In this document: positions 31,320 to 44,383 of the stretch, one piece after another
How positions within the stretch are numbered: the stretch's first letter is position 1
Layout of the letters: every line of letters starts with the position of its first letter
NCBI GenBank assembly: GCA_021613375.1
Contig: CM038725.1
Coordinates: forward strand, 13,566,589 to 13,630,588
DNA: 64,000 nt
DNA from: Megaleporinus macrocephalus
Taxonomy: Eukaryota > Chordata > Actinopteri > Characiformes > Anostomidae
Direction of reading: 5' to 3'
Made by a program: the position numbers and the translations under genes
Notes under the pieces: generated by a model
What the model was told of the DNA's origin: nothing
What the model saw: the letters and a program-made list of their open reading frames with translations, nothing else
Databases searched by the model: none

Positions 31320-34288
31320 ATGTACCAAATTGTCTCAGCCACCGTTGGGGATGTGGGTCTTAGTGCCATGCGGCAGTACACACCTCCTAAGAAGAACAGA
31401 GTGGGTCGGCAGAGGCGGCGAATGATAATTGCAGGCTTGATCGGCACAGGGCTGGTCATCGCAGCAGTGGCATCTTGGTGCTATTACTCGGCATCTCTAA
31501 GCAAGGCAGACTTGCTGAAGACTGAGCTGCTAGACCTCAGCAAAGATGGCTTCGTCATCCACAACCAAGCAGCGGCTGTCGTCTTCCGAATGGCTTTTAG
31601 GTACATGTGGTTATTTGAATTTCCTCAATGGTGTGATAGAACTGTGGATAATAAGGCCTAAAAGTCATGCATACTCAATGAACAGTGCTCATAAAGTGTG
31701 TTTATATGCACTTGTGTACACTTAATAATCAATATCAGCAAAAAAACCTGTTGTACGTGCACTTGGGTAAAAAGATAATGGTAGAACTCTGGGTCTGCCT
31801 GAGTCAGATAATAATCAGATTTCTGCTTAGCACCCTTCCTGTAAAGTCACAGAGGGAGAGGAGATGTAAATGTAGCATAAAACTTAAATGTCATGCGGCT
31901 TTAATCTGAAGAAATCAGCGTTTTCTGTTGATATGACCACTTAAATAATTAGATACATGCGAAAATCCAATTACGATTCAGATTATTACGTGCATGAAAA
32001 TGCATTCAGTGGTTTATAGGAAGGATTATTATAGAAAAAAGGCATATTTAATTTAAAGAATTAAACTGAATGAGAAGAATTATGTAGTAAAATAATTAAG
32101 AAATAGTCTGATTTCCTGTTAGTGATAAAATACCAGCCAAATATAAACGATACCAATATATGACGTTTCCTGATTATCATTGGCTATGATTCTGGTCACG
32201 GCACTTTGAATTTAAAACAAATAAAATTTAAAAACCTTAAAAAACACCTCTAGAAATCCACGCTGAAATCTAAATTAAACTTCACACCAAATTAAAAAAA
32301 ATAGTAATAAAACTTCATTACAAACGCAAAACTGTCCAGATCTTATGTACTACTCTACTTTCCTTTTACATAGAAATTACACAAATTTTACAGAACCATG
32401 ATTAGAAACAAACATTAATAGGCCAAATTTGAGTCCTGTTTATTTTTTTTTATACACTAAGTCATTTTAATGCTTAGCATTTGTTGTTCATTTCAGATCA
32501 GGCTCCCTTGACCTGGATTCCTGCTCAAAAGAGGGCAGAATCCTCAGCTGCAGCCGATCCGATGCAGGAAACCTAAATTTTTTCATTGAAACAGTGAAAC
32601 CCAAGGATACAGTCATGTGCTATCGTGTACGCTGGGAAGAACTTGAAGCATACCGTGCTGTTGAACATGCCATGTCCTACAATGGGTCTCATTGGTATGG
32701 TGGGGCAGAGACCTGGTCCCAGCATTGGCCGATTGTTTTTGCAGGAAACCAGGAGCCGAAGCCTTTCATCACCAGTGATGTTTATTCGAACCAGCAGGCG
32801 TTTGGAAGCATCCTGGAGCGCTACTGGCTCTCTTCCAATGCAACAGCTATCAAAATCAATGACTCCGTCCCTTTTCATCTGGGCTGGGATGAGAACAGCA
32901 AGACGTTGCGCTTCCAGGCCAGATATGATGACAGTCCTTACAAGCCAGACCCTGGACAGCCTCTTCGTGCTGAGTTGAGCTACCGTGTCTGCGTTGGGTA
33001 CGATGTTACGTCCATACATAAGTACATGGTCCGTCGTTATTTTAACAAACCCAACAAGGTTCCCTCTGAGGTTGTTTTGAGACTGCCCATTTGGTCCACC
33101 TGGGCTTTGTACAAGACTACAGTGAATCAGGAGAAGATACTGAAGTTTGCATCTGACATACAAACGCATGGCTTCAATTGGAGTCATCTAGAGCTAGATG
33201 ATCGATATACCAGCGGCTATGGGGAGTTTGAATTCGATCCAGAGAAGTTCCCCAATGCATCTGTTATGTTCCAGAAACTTAGAGATGATGGTTTCAAGGT
33301 TACCTTGTGGATACATCCTTTCGTGAATTACAACTCTACTAACTTTGGCATTGGAGTGGAGAGAGGGCTTTTCGTGCGAGAACCTAGTGGTGAGTTACCT
33401 GCCTTGATTCGCTGGTGGAATGGCATCGGCGGCATCTTGGATTTCACCAATCCAGAAACCCGGGACTGGTACGCCTTGCATCTTCGTACCCTGAAGAACA
33501 AGTACGGAATAGCTTCCTTCAAGTTCGATGCAGGTGAGACTAGCTACTTGCCACAACAGTTCAGCACCTTCGTGCCCCTGCAAGATCCCAGCATGTTCAC
33601 CCGTCGCTACACCGAGATGGCCATACCTTTTAATGACCGTGCAGAGTTGCGTTCAGGATATCAGTCCCAGAACATCTCCTGCTTCTTTCGAATCATCGAC
33701 CGAGACTCACTCTGGGGCTACGACTTGGGGCTCAAGTCTATCATCCCCACTGTGCTGACCATCAGCATTCTCGGCTACCAGTTCATTCTCCCGGACATGA
33801 TTGGCGGAAATGCCTACCCAAACCGCACTGAAGGACACCAGGGGCTACCTGACCGGGAACTTTACATCCGCTGGCTGGAACTGTCTGCATTCATGCCAGC
33901 TATGCAGTTCTCAATCCCTCCGTGGGTCTACGATGAAGAGGTTGTGAAGATTGCCAAGAAGTTTACAGCACTCCATGAGACCTTGGTGGCTCCTCGAGTT
34001 CTTGAACTTGCCAGTGAAGTGCTGGACACAGGAGATCCTATCATTCGCCCTCTTTGGTGGATTGCTACAGATGATGAGGCTTCCTACAAGATTGACTCAC
34101 AGTTTCTCATAGGGGACGACCTTATGGTAGCACCGGTGCTTGAGCCAGGCAAGCAAGAGAGAGATATTTACCTCCCAGCTGGAAGATGGAGGAGCTACAA
34201 GGGTGAACTTTTTGACAAAGGACCAATCCACCTTACTGACTACCCAGTAGACTTGGACGAGATTGCCTACTTTGTGTGGTCAGGATGA
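31320..34288 (+). CDS. myorg: Myogenesis-regulating glycosidase (GH31), complete
   Basis: Type II membrane glycosidase of family GH31; the human enzyme is reported as an alpha-galactosidase of the secretory pathway, and its loss causes primary brain calcification. Exons 31320-31600 and 32497-34288 join at a split Arg codon (ag|a), giving 690 residues (human 714). The start ATG at 31320 follows an in-frame stop. Residues 1-34 are cytosolic and basic (RQRRR), 35-57 form the membrane anchor ([16 protein letters not shown]...WCYY), and then a lumenal domain follows. In GH31 positions, FKFDAGE (435-441) supplies the likely nucleophile Asp438 and DRDSLWGYD (495-503) the likely acid/base Asp495, spaced 57 as in human (D463/D520 as I recall). 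Several N-glycosylation sequons (NGS, NAT, NDS, NAS, NIS) are visible. Nearly the whole catalytic domain is in one exon; nothing is truncated. Confidence 0.96.
31601..32496 (+). other. myorg: Intron of myorg between the coding exons
   Basis: An 896-bp GT-AG intron (gtacat ... catttcag), AT-rich, with no recognised repeat or gene. Confidence 0.85.
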
Positions 34289-36414
34289 TGTGAAGGCAAT
34301 AACAGACCAAGAAACTGTAGAGGTACCCATTCCATTGAGCAATAAGTTGCCATACTCAATTTGTCTCACATCTATGTGCCTTGTGGATATATATCTGACA
34401 TTATTATACCTCTGTAGCCATAGGAAACTTTTTAATGGTAAAATGAAGCTTATTTTGTGATTTGAATAACATTTTTACCAGATACCACCCTTCATTTATT
34501 TAATTTACAGCCAAAGTAATTACAACTTCATTCACTCATTCATTAATTACAAGTTATTCAATCTTCAGTGTCTGAAAATTACCCAGAAGTCTTAACAGCT
34601 AAGTATATATGTTTTTAGTGTGCTCATCTTTTTGCCTTACACATTTCCAGATATCCTTATTTTCGGGAATCGTGCTTTCAGTTGGTCAGACTAATCTGCA
34701 GAAATATTTTTCTACAAATTTTTCTGTTTCTCACAGTTAAAACAATCCCACATTCAGCGATCTTGAGGTCTGGACTTCTCATTGGTCAGACCATTGTTCT
34801 TAAAACACAATCTATTTTTTTCATTCAGACTGCCAGCCCAGTTCTGATTTTTGCCAGATTAAAAAACCCCAAACAAAAAATGAAATTTAATATTTGCAAG
34901 TCAAAGTAGTTTGAGATGTGATTCCAAACAAATCTCTATGGTGTGTCTCAGTGTTAATGCTCTAGCTGCTTAAATCGGCTTTCTAAGTACCTTCTGTGCG
35001 TCAATCTTAACGTGACAATTGCAGTTATTTGAATAGATATATATTTATAATAGAGAGAGAGAAAGAAATTAAATAAAGGAAGGGTGGAGTGACTATTGCA
35101 CAGTGCTTTAGGTTATTGTATTTTGGTTTAGGAATTCAGGTGGAAGCTGTGAGATCAACACAAGGGTAATTTTGGACTTCACCTGCTTTACGTTGGTACG
35201 TGTTGGCCATTGCTCTTTTAAGAAAGTGGTTATTTCATGCAAAAAATGGGAAAAACTGATTATAGATGGGAATATGTTGACAAAAAATACTGCCAGCAGT
35301 ACTACTTTGTGCCATTATTGCAGGGTAAGTGAATGTTGTAGTCTTACACTGGGTGTTCTAAATATGATATGCAAGTTTATTGTATTCGTAGTGTATTCAG
35401 ATGAAAGCACAACAAAGAATATTCTGTACATAGGAGTATTTCATGTGATCATTATTGATGTGCGCTGCCTCTGCCTATGACGATACTTGTTTCATGTCTT
35501 ATGTTCTCTGAGTCTGTGAAGTACTGCTGCCATTTTAGTATATTAGTATGTTCTGATACTGCTGTAAACTACAGTGTATGTGATATGTGTGGTGTATATA
35601 CACACACGCACACAGCATATCATTCAGGGATCATTCTTTAATATGGTAAAACCTTTTTGTCCTGAGTTTTGTCTCAATGTTTAATTTTATGACGACTAGT
35701 TTATAGAACTGTACTTTAATTTAAGTGTGATTTATGGTTTGTACAGACTTGCCATAACAATTTAAAGGGAACAACAGGGTTGCAGCTGACCGAGGCAGTA
35801 CTGGTTGTTTTCCTGCTGACTCTCAAGTGCATCAGAATGGCGTTATGACACAACACATCCAAAAAAGGAACTTGAGAAAAAGATTGGTTTTGGTTTTTGT
35901 TGTGATTTTTTTTTCTCTTTTTCTAGACTTCTGTGTTTGAGGCTGCTCATGCTGTGATTTGTGCAGTACAGATTACCTGAACAACAAAGGTGAAATGAAA
36001 TGAAATGATCAAACAGTTCAGATTTTGAACTTAAAGGGTCCATATCCTATGACTTTCCAGTTAGGAGATTGGTGTGATTGTATGTACCAAAAACAGCTAT
36101 AGTTACAACTCTGTCTAGTGTGAGTGGAGCTGCAGCACTGAAGATTGCATATGTCTGAATTAGCTGTTTCTACATCTGCATATGGACTGTAGCATGAAGG
36201 GTACATTTTAAAACTTCATCCTTGTTTACATACTGACATTGTATAAAATACTGCATCACACTGGTTTGTTTTAAATGTAGTTTTTTCCATGATGTGGGCC
36301 CTTTTAAACAAAACATGGAGCTTTACATTTCGTTTAGGTTCGTATAAGATTGGTACGCTGCCTGCTGTTGTAATGACAGCATTTCAACACAAGCTGATTT
36401 GTTGTTGAAATAAA
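34289..36414 (+). terminator. myorg: myorg 3' UTR with poly(A) signals
   Basis: A long AT-rich tail follows the stop. AATAAA occurs at about 35072 and at 36409-36414; the last is followed by a GT-rich element (ggtgttgttgttgttg), which suits the main cleavage site. No further coding exon is visible; ORFs here lack any recognisable protein pattern. Confidence 0.5.
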
Positions 36415-37708
36415 AGTGAATTCAAACGGTGTTGTTGTTGTTGTTTTTTTTGTGTTTTAGATTAATTGATGGTGAACATGTGCCCAGAGCGAATAGAGGC
36501 CTTGGGCTGGTTATAATTTTATGGCTTGTTATTATGAGGAAGACTTACGCAGACTTCACCAGTAATTTAGTGAGAGAAAAAACACATCTGTGACCGCATC
36601 TGCATCTGAAATGTCACAAAGACTGCCTACCCAGACAGTGTTCTAAGGCCGGAGGGCACCGAGTCATGCTCAAATCTAGTGTTTATATAAATGCTGCTTC
36701 TTAAGATTCCATCTTTCTACCTTTGCATCTGCGGCGATGCAGAAACCACCAGAACTGATATAGTTGACAACACTCCTTTCTGAGGCACTGACTTTTTAGA
36801 CAGCACCGTGCAACTGATGTACCCTAGCAGATATCCACAATGCATTGCGGTGTTTGTAAATGATACACAAACCTTTTTAAAGTTAGAGTCTGAAATTGTT
36901 TACCACCATCACAACTTCTGTTATTATAGTGTTTTATATAGTGCTCTAGAATGTCCCAGTTTATGATTGGGCGATCAGTTCAGACATGGCCCATATCTAT
37001 AAAGGTTAAAGATTACCTAGTTTAAAAGAGGGACGACTGATTCCTTACCTAGCATGTGGCATCAGCACAGGTGTCTGTATAACCTGGCACCAGACAGTAA
37101 ATGCAGTGTAATTATGTATTCAAAGGTGAGGCATCATTTAAGATTAGTACTTTGCTCTGTGCCAGAGTCTTACCTTTATTGTGGCAAACATCTGGCACGA
37201 GACTCAGCTTAAGGACTGGGTGGGGTGTTAATATTTAAACAGCCTAGTTTTCCTGAACTTTTAGTGAACTTAACTGAAATGATTAATAAAACTGATATTT
37301 TGTTTAAAAGTCCTGCAAAAGTGTATTTTTTAAACATGGACTTTTATTCTCTATTTTAGCACCATGATATAATGTTAGAATTGACCACAGAATCACACAT
37401 GGAGGGATGTATTATTTAGATATGGTGCATATTGTATAGGCTAGTATCTTTCTTTCATTTTATAACTGATTTTATTTTAGCTCTTTCTTTTCATTGTAAT
37501 CCTATTTAATATATTGAGTTTTAAGTTTAAGTTCTGAAAAGTTGTGATTGTTTGGTTAAAATAAAATCTTGGTCTTAGACGTTGATTACAGTAGGAATGT
37601 ATTTACGTTCCTACCGTGTAATTTTACTGTAGACTTTTATTTTGAAATAAAATAAAGAAACTCGAGAGTTGACGGTTTGAGCTGTGGCGGGTTTTGGTTA
37701 CCAACGAG
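36415..37708. other. Spacer and candidate promoter before the coiled-coil gene
   Basis: AT-rich spacer. The last about 70 bases turn GC-richer (gagctgtggcgggttttgg) and contain ggttaccaac (37696-37705), an RFX X-box-like half site immediately before an ATG. No repeat was recognised. Confidence 0.3.
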
Positions 37709-37744
37709 ATGCAGCAGCACCACCAACACAGACATCAGTCTAAA
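37709..37744 (+). CDS. Candidate first coding exon of the coiled-coil gene
   Basis: ATG at 37709 opens MQQHHQHRHQSK and runs into a donor-like aaa|gtaggt at 37745 in phase 0. This matches the phase-0 start of the exon at 55386. If joined, the first intron would be 17.6 kb. The evidence is position, phase and a locally GC-rich 5' flank only. Confidence 0.3.
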
Positions 37745-38727
37745 GTAGGTCAACTCTTCTTACAGAGACTTATTACCCTCACCAAATGCTGTCTTTTAGC
37801 ATTTCGTCATGTTAAGTAATCCGCTTCGTGTTTGTTTTGTGTTACAGAAAACTGTAACATTATCGCTGTGTGACTTTTATTGTCTAAATAAGCTTAGCTA
37901 GCTTTGTAAACCTTGCTAATGTTTACGGGTACAAACTCTAAGTCCGTTTGTTTAATAACCTCAGTGATATTTAGAAAACTTACATTCTTTTTTTCGGTAT
38001 CATATCTTCTTGTCTGAAGAAAAGACTTCTAGCGCCACCCAGTGCTCGCCGGGCAGCACTAAAGGACAAATCCACCGATTTTTTAAATTTACATAATTAG
38101 AATGAATACGGGTCAAGTTTGATCCATGTTGTGCATTAGAAGGGGTTTGATTAGCTTATACATCAAATGGTGAAATGTAAAAGTAAACGAAACAAAGTAA
38201 TTCAGAGCGGATTAGTGTGAAATACTCTTTGATAGAGAAACGTACCAATTTAGAACTGGTTACAGTGGTGGTGATAAGAACCAAGTATCCATTCATGGTG
38301 GAGGGGTATATGCAGACCGTTGTGAGGCAAAATAGGCCCCTATATAAATAGGTTTTTAGACTATTTTACCATCAACTTTACATTTAAAAACACAGAAATC
38401 ACGTGTAGGTTTACTGGTGCTTGTGGACAGTAAGTCAAAAGACTTTATTTGTGTTGTAGATGTGGTGACCCCTGGTTCTCATCACTAGCACTATAAAGAT
38501 ATCTGTAACTACAAAGAGTCTGTAAGTTTTTTATTAATGAACCATTCCACATCGACCCACTCTGTTTGACTGTTTACATCCCAAGGACTGAATTATTCAG
38601 AATGTAAAAAAAAATGGGTGCAATACTTACAAGCTTTGTACACTTTTCATACAGTATTAGCATATTGGTCACAGAGCACTGCAGTAGTTTCTTAGAAGCA
38701 TAAACTTTTCTGTAAGTAAATTATTAC

Positions 38728-39333
38728 CAGAGGTGTCAAGTAATGAAGTACAAATACAGACTTTTTACTTCTACTCCTTACATTTTAAACTTAGTCTCGT
38801 TACTCCTATTTCATTTACAGCCTTTTTTCATTCATGTACATTCCAGTGAAGGTTATTGATAACATACCTTTTTTGCACCATTACAATACTTATAGATAAC
38901 TATTCATCATATCTTCTGCTCCATGAAACACATGTTAATGCTCAGTAGTACACAGATATGCTTCTTTAATATATTTACATTGTACTAAAATACATTCATG
39001 TTCAATGGGCGTATATGCGGCTGAAACAGGAAGCCTAGCGCATCCCAAATTTATCAACATTAACATTTTAATATAACATTATTGTCATTAGGGGGAGGTG
39101 GGCTAGTGCACTATAGGCCCCTGTGGTGCGGCCTAAGCTTTTGGTCTTTTTGGCATTTTTTCTCCTTACATTACTTTTACTTGTATACTTAAAGTAGTTC
39201 TGAAAGCAGTACTTTTACACTTTTACTGGAGTAAAAAGCTTGAGTTGGTACTTCAACTTCTACTGAAGTATTTTTAAACCCTAGTATCTAAACTTCTACC
39301 TGAGTAATGAATGTGAATACTTTTTGATTTTTA
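38728..39333 (-). mobile_element. hAT-like non-autonomous element, uninterrupted copy
   Basis: It begins cagaggtgtcaagtaatgaa and continues collinear, in reverse, with the element at 57601-58562 ('aggagtagaagtaaaaagt', 'aggcccctgtggtgcggcct', 'cttcaacttctactgaagta'). Its right terminus is lost after 'gaatgtgaatac'. It serves as the empty-site reference for the nested insertion at 58029. Confidence 0.7.
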
Positions 39334-42300
39334 CATTCTTAACTTTCCGCTTTTCCATCAGTACAGACAGATGGTTTATTTCTGTGGCAAGCTGTTCTGA
39401 ATGCTTCTCTTTATAGAGAGAGGTAATAATTTCTAGTTAAAATGCTGTTGTTCTTTATTTGGTACGTGTATCTTTCATATACTGTGGTATGGGCTGTCAC
39501 TCCCATGAAGGAGTCCGAAAGAACATGCAGTTAGCATTGTTAGCGTTTCAAAATGTACCATTCACTCCCCAGTTCATATGGTCCATATGTGGAGAGTATG
39601 CAGCCTGTTCTTAAATCTTTGTTTCTATGATGTAGCCAATTTATTTACGTATATCCAGAGCTGTTTAGTGCTGTTAACTTGTATTGAAGTTCTAGGGAGT
39701 GTTTCAGCCTGTTTTGAGACCCAAAACAGGACAGCTGATCAAACCAGAGCTTGTTCATTTAGATCAGTTTTAAAGGCAAAGGCGAGTCCAGAGACTTCAG
39801 GCCACTGCTTCTTTGCTATCCCAGAAGAATGTGGAGGAATTGAGGAGAGGAAAGGAGCAAGAGGAATGGAGAGAAAGGAAAAATTAGACAATTACAACAC
39901 TTACATATGGGCTATGAAGTTCATATATCTAGCAAGTAATAGAAATTTATTAAGTTCACAGTTGCCTGGAGTTCAGAATTGTTAAGTCATTTCAAATACA
40001 CTTGATTTATGTTGTAGCTGCAACTGTTATATAAAAATTGGCAAAAATACAGATCACATTACGCTTCATCACATCTGCTGCTGCTGTTTTTAGAGATGGA
40101 AGGTGATTTAATTCTTTTTATAGTTAACAGTATATCATACAACATCAGACCAACATAAGTAAAGCAATTTGAGATGCTTAACTGATTTTGTACAGTTGCT
40201 ATTTTGATGGCTTTAAACTTCCATATCTTGTTAGCTATTTATGTCAGCCAATGCTGAACATGTCTTTGAGGATAGACTACATTTGGGAGAAAGGGAAAGC
40301 AGCGTGAACTTGTTTTTTGGCTAAACCATTTTACAAAAACACAACAACAAAAGAAAACATCTGCTTTTTAATGAGATGTAAATATGGATAAGCCTAGATT
40401 TTTTTTTCTCTGTGTGAAAACAGCCCGCAGGCCTTTTCTCTACACTCCGTATGGACACAGTTAGGGCTCTGTAGTCCCACAGGTCACTTGTGCACTGTGC
40501 ACTATACCAGCTGTTACACACACACACTACTTATTTCGCACAGTTTTTCATATCCATTTAGCAGCAGCCGTGCCCGAGGCGAATTACTGCGGGTTCTGCT
40601 GGAAGCCCGCCACCCATTTATTCCTCTGCGGGCCAGAAGTGAACTGCGCCATTGCCTGGCCAGAAGTATGACAAGCCAGACTAACACTGAATTAGCTTTT
40701 CTGTGTTTGGGCTGCACATTTTTTATATGGCTTTTCCAATTTCATAATATTTAGGTCTGCAAATTTTGTTAATGAGCAATTCCATGTAGCACATGGTACC
40801 CCCGTCTTATTTCACTGAGGCACAATTGGAGCTCCGTACTCCACTGGACTGGAAAAAGCATCAACATTTATTATGGTGTCAAAGGAGCTTTCAATGCTTT
40901 CATTTGTATTTTTGTTTTCTTTAAAGGTGCATGAATTTAACCATTATTATTGTAAACATTGTAAACATGCCTGCCCACGTACTAAAATGTGTATCCCTAG
41001 TCTCTACAGAGAGATTCTGTAAGATGCTGTAAGAAGCTTCTGGTGGTGCATCTTTATTGGTTTGCCCACTAGCTGCCGAATCCAAATAGAATACAAAAAA
41101 CTAAGGTTAATGCTGGGAAGGTCAATATCTTATGTGTATTTCTTCTACATCAGTGTTACATCAGCTTCATGGTCACTATGGTAGGATTCAAAATGATTTT
41201 TGTGTATTTGTGTAATGCATATAGTGAGAGAACATTCATTTAAGGCAGTGACAAAAAACAAACGTTAGATTCTGTCAAGCTGATGAGGCTGAGGCTTGTA
41301 ATGTTGCACTACAGAGTCTTTCCTAATATTAAAACCTGCCAGAGATTGGCCGGTCATTGTTTTTGGGACCAGTACGATTGCTGATTGCCTTTCAGCACCA
41401 TCAACCAATAGCTGATAGAGATTGGAGACAGTCTATTTTGACAGTTCTGCTGTCTTCTGATACCTACTGCACTATGTCGTGTAAGGTTAGTGGTGTTAGA
41501 AGTTATTGCATTGCTTCCCGAGGAGGCATGTTAGTGTTTTTACAAGTAGCCTTGTCTGAGCCAGACATGGTAAGAAAAACTGACCACATGTTTTCTGTCA
41601 GTACAAGTCAAATGCCTGTATTTCCATCTAGCAGTTGAATGAGAAACTGCAGGGTCCTTCAGTAGAGTCACCTAACCCTTACCTCTCGAAATATGGCTCA
41701 TATGAAATATTGTCTGTTCACTGACCAATAGCAGTAAATCATTCCCTGTCTACAGAGTATCCCTGGCATCTCTGCAGTCTTTGTGGCATTGCTTTGTTAC
41801 TGTAATGAGGTTCTTGTAGATTTTGTGGCTGTGTCTTAAGAACAAGCAGACATATTGCTGGTATTCCATAATCAAATCTGAGGTTACAGCCAAATCTCAC
41901 TACAAGATTTTGTAAGCCTGGTAATTTATTATTATTTTTTTTTTTACCATAGTTATCAGCACTTCAACATTGGCTATTCTTCAACCATTGTGCTGATTTC
42001 TCCCATAAACTTTGTATAATTTGCACAGTTACTCTGGCTTATTTTATTATTATTGTCAAATAACTTTAGCTATTATTTCAACTGGCTGTTTAGAAATGCT
42101 ACTTTGGGTCTAGTAGCGACTCCATACCTTAAATACATGTATGCTTTTTTCATAAGGACTCTATTACAGGACTTGCCCTACAGCCTGCCAGTAGGTCCAA
42201 GAAAAACCTGCTGTCAGTTCTATACTGATGACCTTGGTGAAGGGTGTGGGCAGTTTATGTGTGTGTGAGGATGTGGAAACCCTGAGTAATTCTCCCTGAG

Positions 42301-44297
42301 CTGTGAGGGCTCTCGCATTCGAATCTCTGAGAAGATCCAGATGCCCCCTCTTAGCACAACTCCCTGAAAGGAAGGCAGCGCAAAGCTTTTGTAAGATAAC
42401 TTTAACTAGGTGGTAGCTAGGAGAGTGACTTTATATTCACAATATCACAAAGTGCAGAAAAAAAACTAAATAAGTATATTTTTTACTGTCCAGGCACTGT
42501 ATGATATTAAAATATGTTAGAAGGTGAAACAAACAGAGCATTTTATCCAGTAGAGTGCAACAAAAGTTTGCTAGGGAGTCAATTCCACTTTGCAAAGTAA
42601 AAATCTGCACTAAAACTTATCAAAATGCTTGATGGCATGATACAACTCCCCCTGTCTCTACAGCCTGAGTGCTGTTGTAGCTGACTGTTATAATTAGTCC
42701 TTGTTCACAGAGGCGCCTGCTTCACAGCTGACCTGTCGCTTAATGCTGGCAAGGATCGCTGCCCGCTGTGAGAAGAGAAGTCCAAAAGGTCACAGTTCAC
42801 AACAGCTACCACCAGGTGGCGCCGCTGACCCATAACAGCAACCAGGGCAATGTGCCATCATGTGATTGCCCAGCCCTCCCTAATGATTGTTGTTCTTCAG
42901 TAGTCTCCGTGCTACTGTCCTGATGACCCATTATGTGGTGCTGTATTTTAAGTCTGCAACAAAAACAATCAAGGTTTTTCATGTTTTTCATTTCTTTCAG
43001 CGTCTTTCGAACAGTGACATGAACAGATGGGTTCTGATTAAACGTATCTCTTAAAGAGGAGGCAATTAAAAAACTAAGTAAGGCGCTGAGAAGGTTTCTT
43101 GTTGGGGATGTCACAGAAGATCCACTCTTGGTTCCCTAAAGAAACTCTCAGTAAATAGTTCTCTAGTTTTTGTAAATGAGATGTGTTTATGTGTGTGTGT
43201 GTGTGTGTTAAGAAGCTTTTAGAGCTTAAAGAACCTCCACATAATGTAAAGGTTCTATAAAATCAAAGTTTTTTCTTAGAACATAGTGTGCAAGTCAGGA
43301 ACCTTTACCTTTAGGCTTATAGCTGTGTACTAGTGGATTATCTCTGTTCCTCTTCCAGTCTGGTTTGATGTTAGAAGTCAAACGAAATTGCTCCCACTTG
43401 TTTTTCTCTCCGTTTTTTCCCTTACTTATCTGCCCCTTTACCCCACCCCCACCAAGGCAGCGTCTTTTTAGAAGGTTCTCTCGTGTGTAGGCCGTCCCTG
43501 CAGCTAAAGCAATCTCACAGTCCATTTCATTTCAGAGCAGCTCCCCAGCAGATTTAGATAGCTTCTCTCAGCTTGTGCTGCAAGGAATGAACGTCCCCCT
43601 TTTTAATAAGGCCCCTGCACTAGTGCTTTTGCTTTTCAGCTGTCCCCTTATTACACCCCCCTTCCATTCCACCCCACAAACTACTGCCAGAAAGTGAATT
43701 AACAAAGCGATTGCTCACTGATGAACTTTCTTTCTGTCTGTCTGTCTTTCTCTGCCCCAAGCGCCCCACCCACCTCTAAAACCGATCTCGCCTCTCTGAG
43801 TGGAAACAAAAAAAGGGGGACACAAAACAAGTGCGGCTCGAGCAGTAAATATTTCAGCTGCACCGTGCCAAGTGTACGGTTCACTGTCCGGTCACCTGAA
43901 TCTGTCAGTTTAGCACGTCTAAGGCAGCAATCAGCGCCCTGCTCCCGCGCGGAGGCTGCCGCTCGAGGCCCCAAACATTGCCTGGCTCATTATTCCCCCC
44001 GGGAAGGTCACGGCCTTGACTGGCCGACCGGAACCTGCTCACTAATTAAGCGCGCTGCTTTGGCACTGGACGTGTCGTGTCTGTAGGACTTCCTACTGGG
44101 ATTAACGCTGCCCATGTTCACTCTTCATAAGACTTTGGGACGGAGGGGGGGTCAGATCCAGCTCAGCAAAATCCTGAGGCCCTGCTAGTATTGCGCATGT
44201 GGTACGCTAAGTGTGAGCTAAAAAGGTAAAAAATCTAATAAAATCGAATAAAAAAATAAATAATAATACTATGATAGTCACAAAATTCATGTTATAT

Positions 44298-44299
<2 letters not shown>

Positions 44300-44381
<82 letters not shown>
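44300..44381. repeat. (TA)n microsatellite
   Basis: About 41 perfect TA units; both strands show spurious IYIYIY ORFs. Confidence 0.95.

Positions 44382-44383
<2 letters not shown>

Noticed and set aside
32573..33187. 204-codon ORF on the minus strand
   Set aside because: It is fully antisense to the large myorg exon, whose + frame has clear GH31 homology; no protein pattern of its own.
34682..35480. 75- and 102-codon ORFs after myorg
   Set aside because: They lie in the myorg 3' UTR and show no protein pattern.
39578..39985. 135-codon ORF
   Set aside because: No recognisable domain, no splice or promoter context, and codon use looks random; kept out for lack of support.
43721..44086. 121-codon ORF with an overlapping antisense ORF
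   Set aside because: Open on both strands because the stretch is GC-richer; no homology seen. Better considered as possible regulatory DNA.
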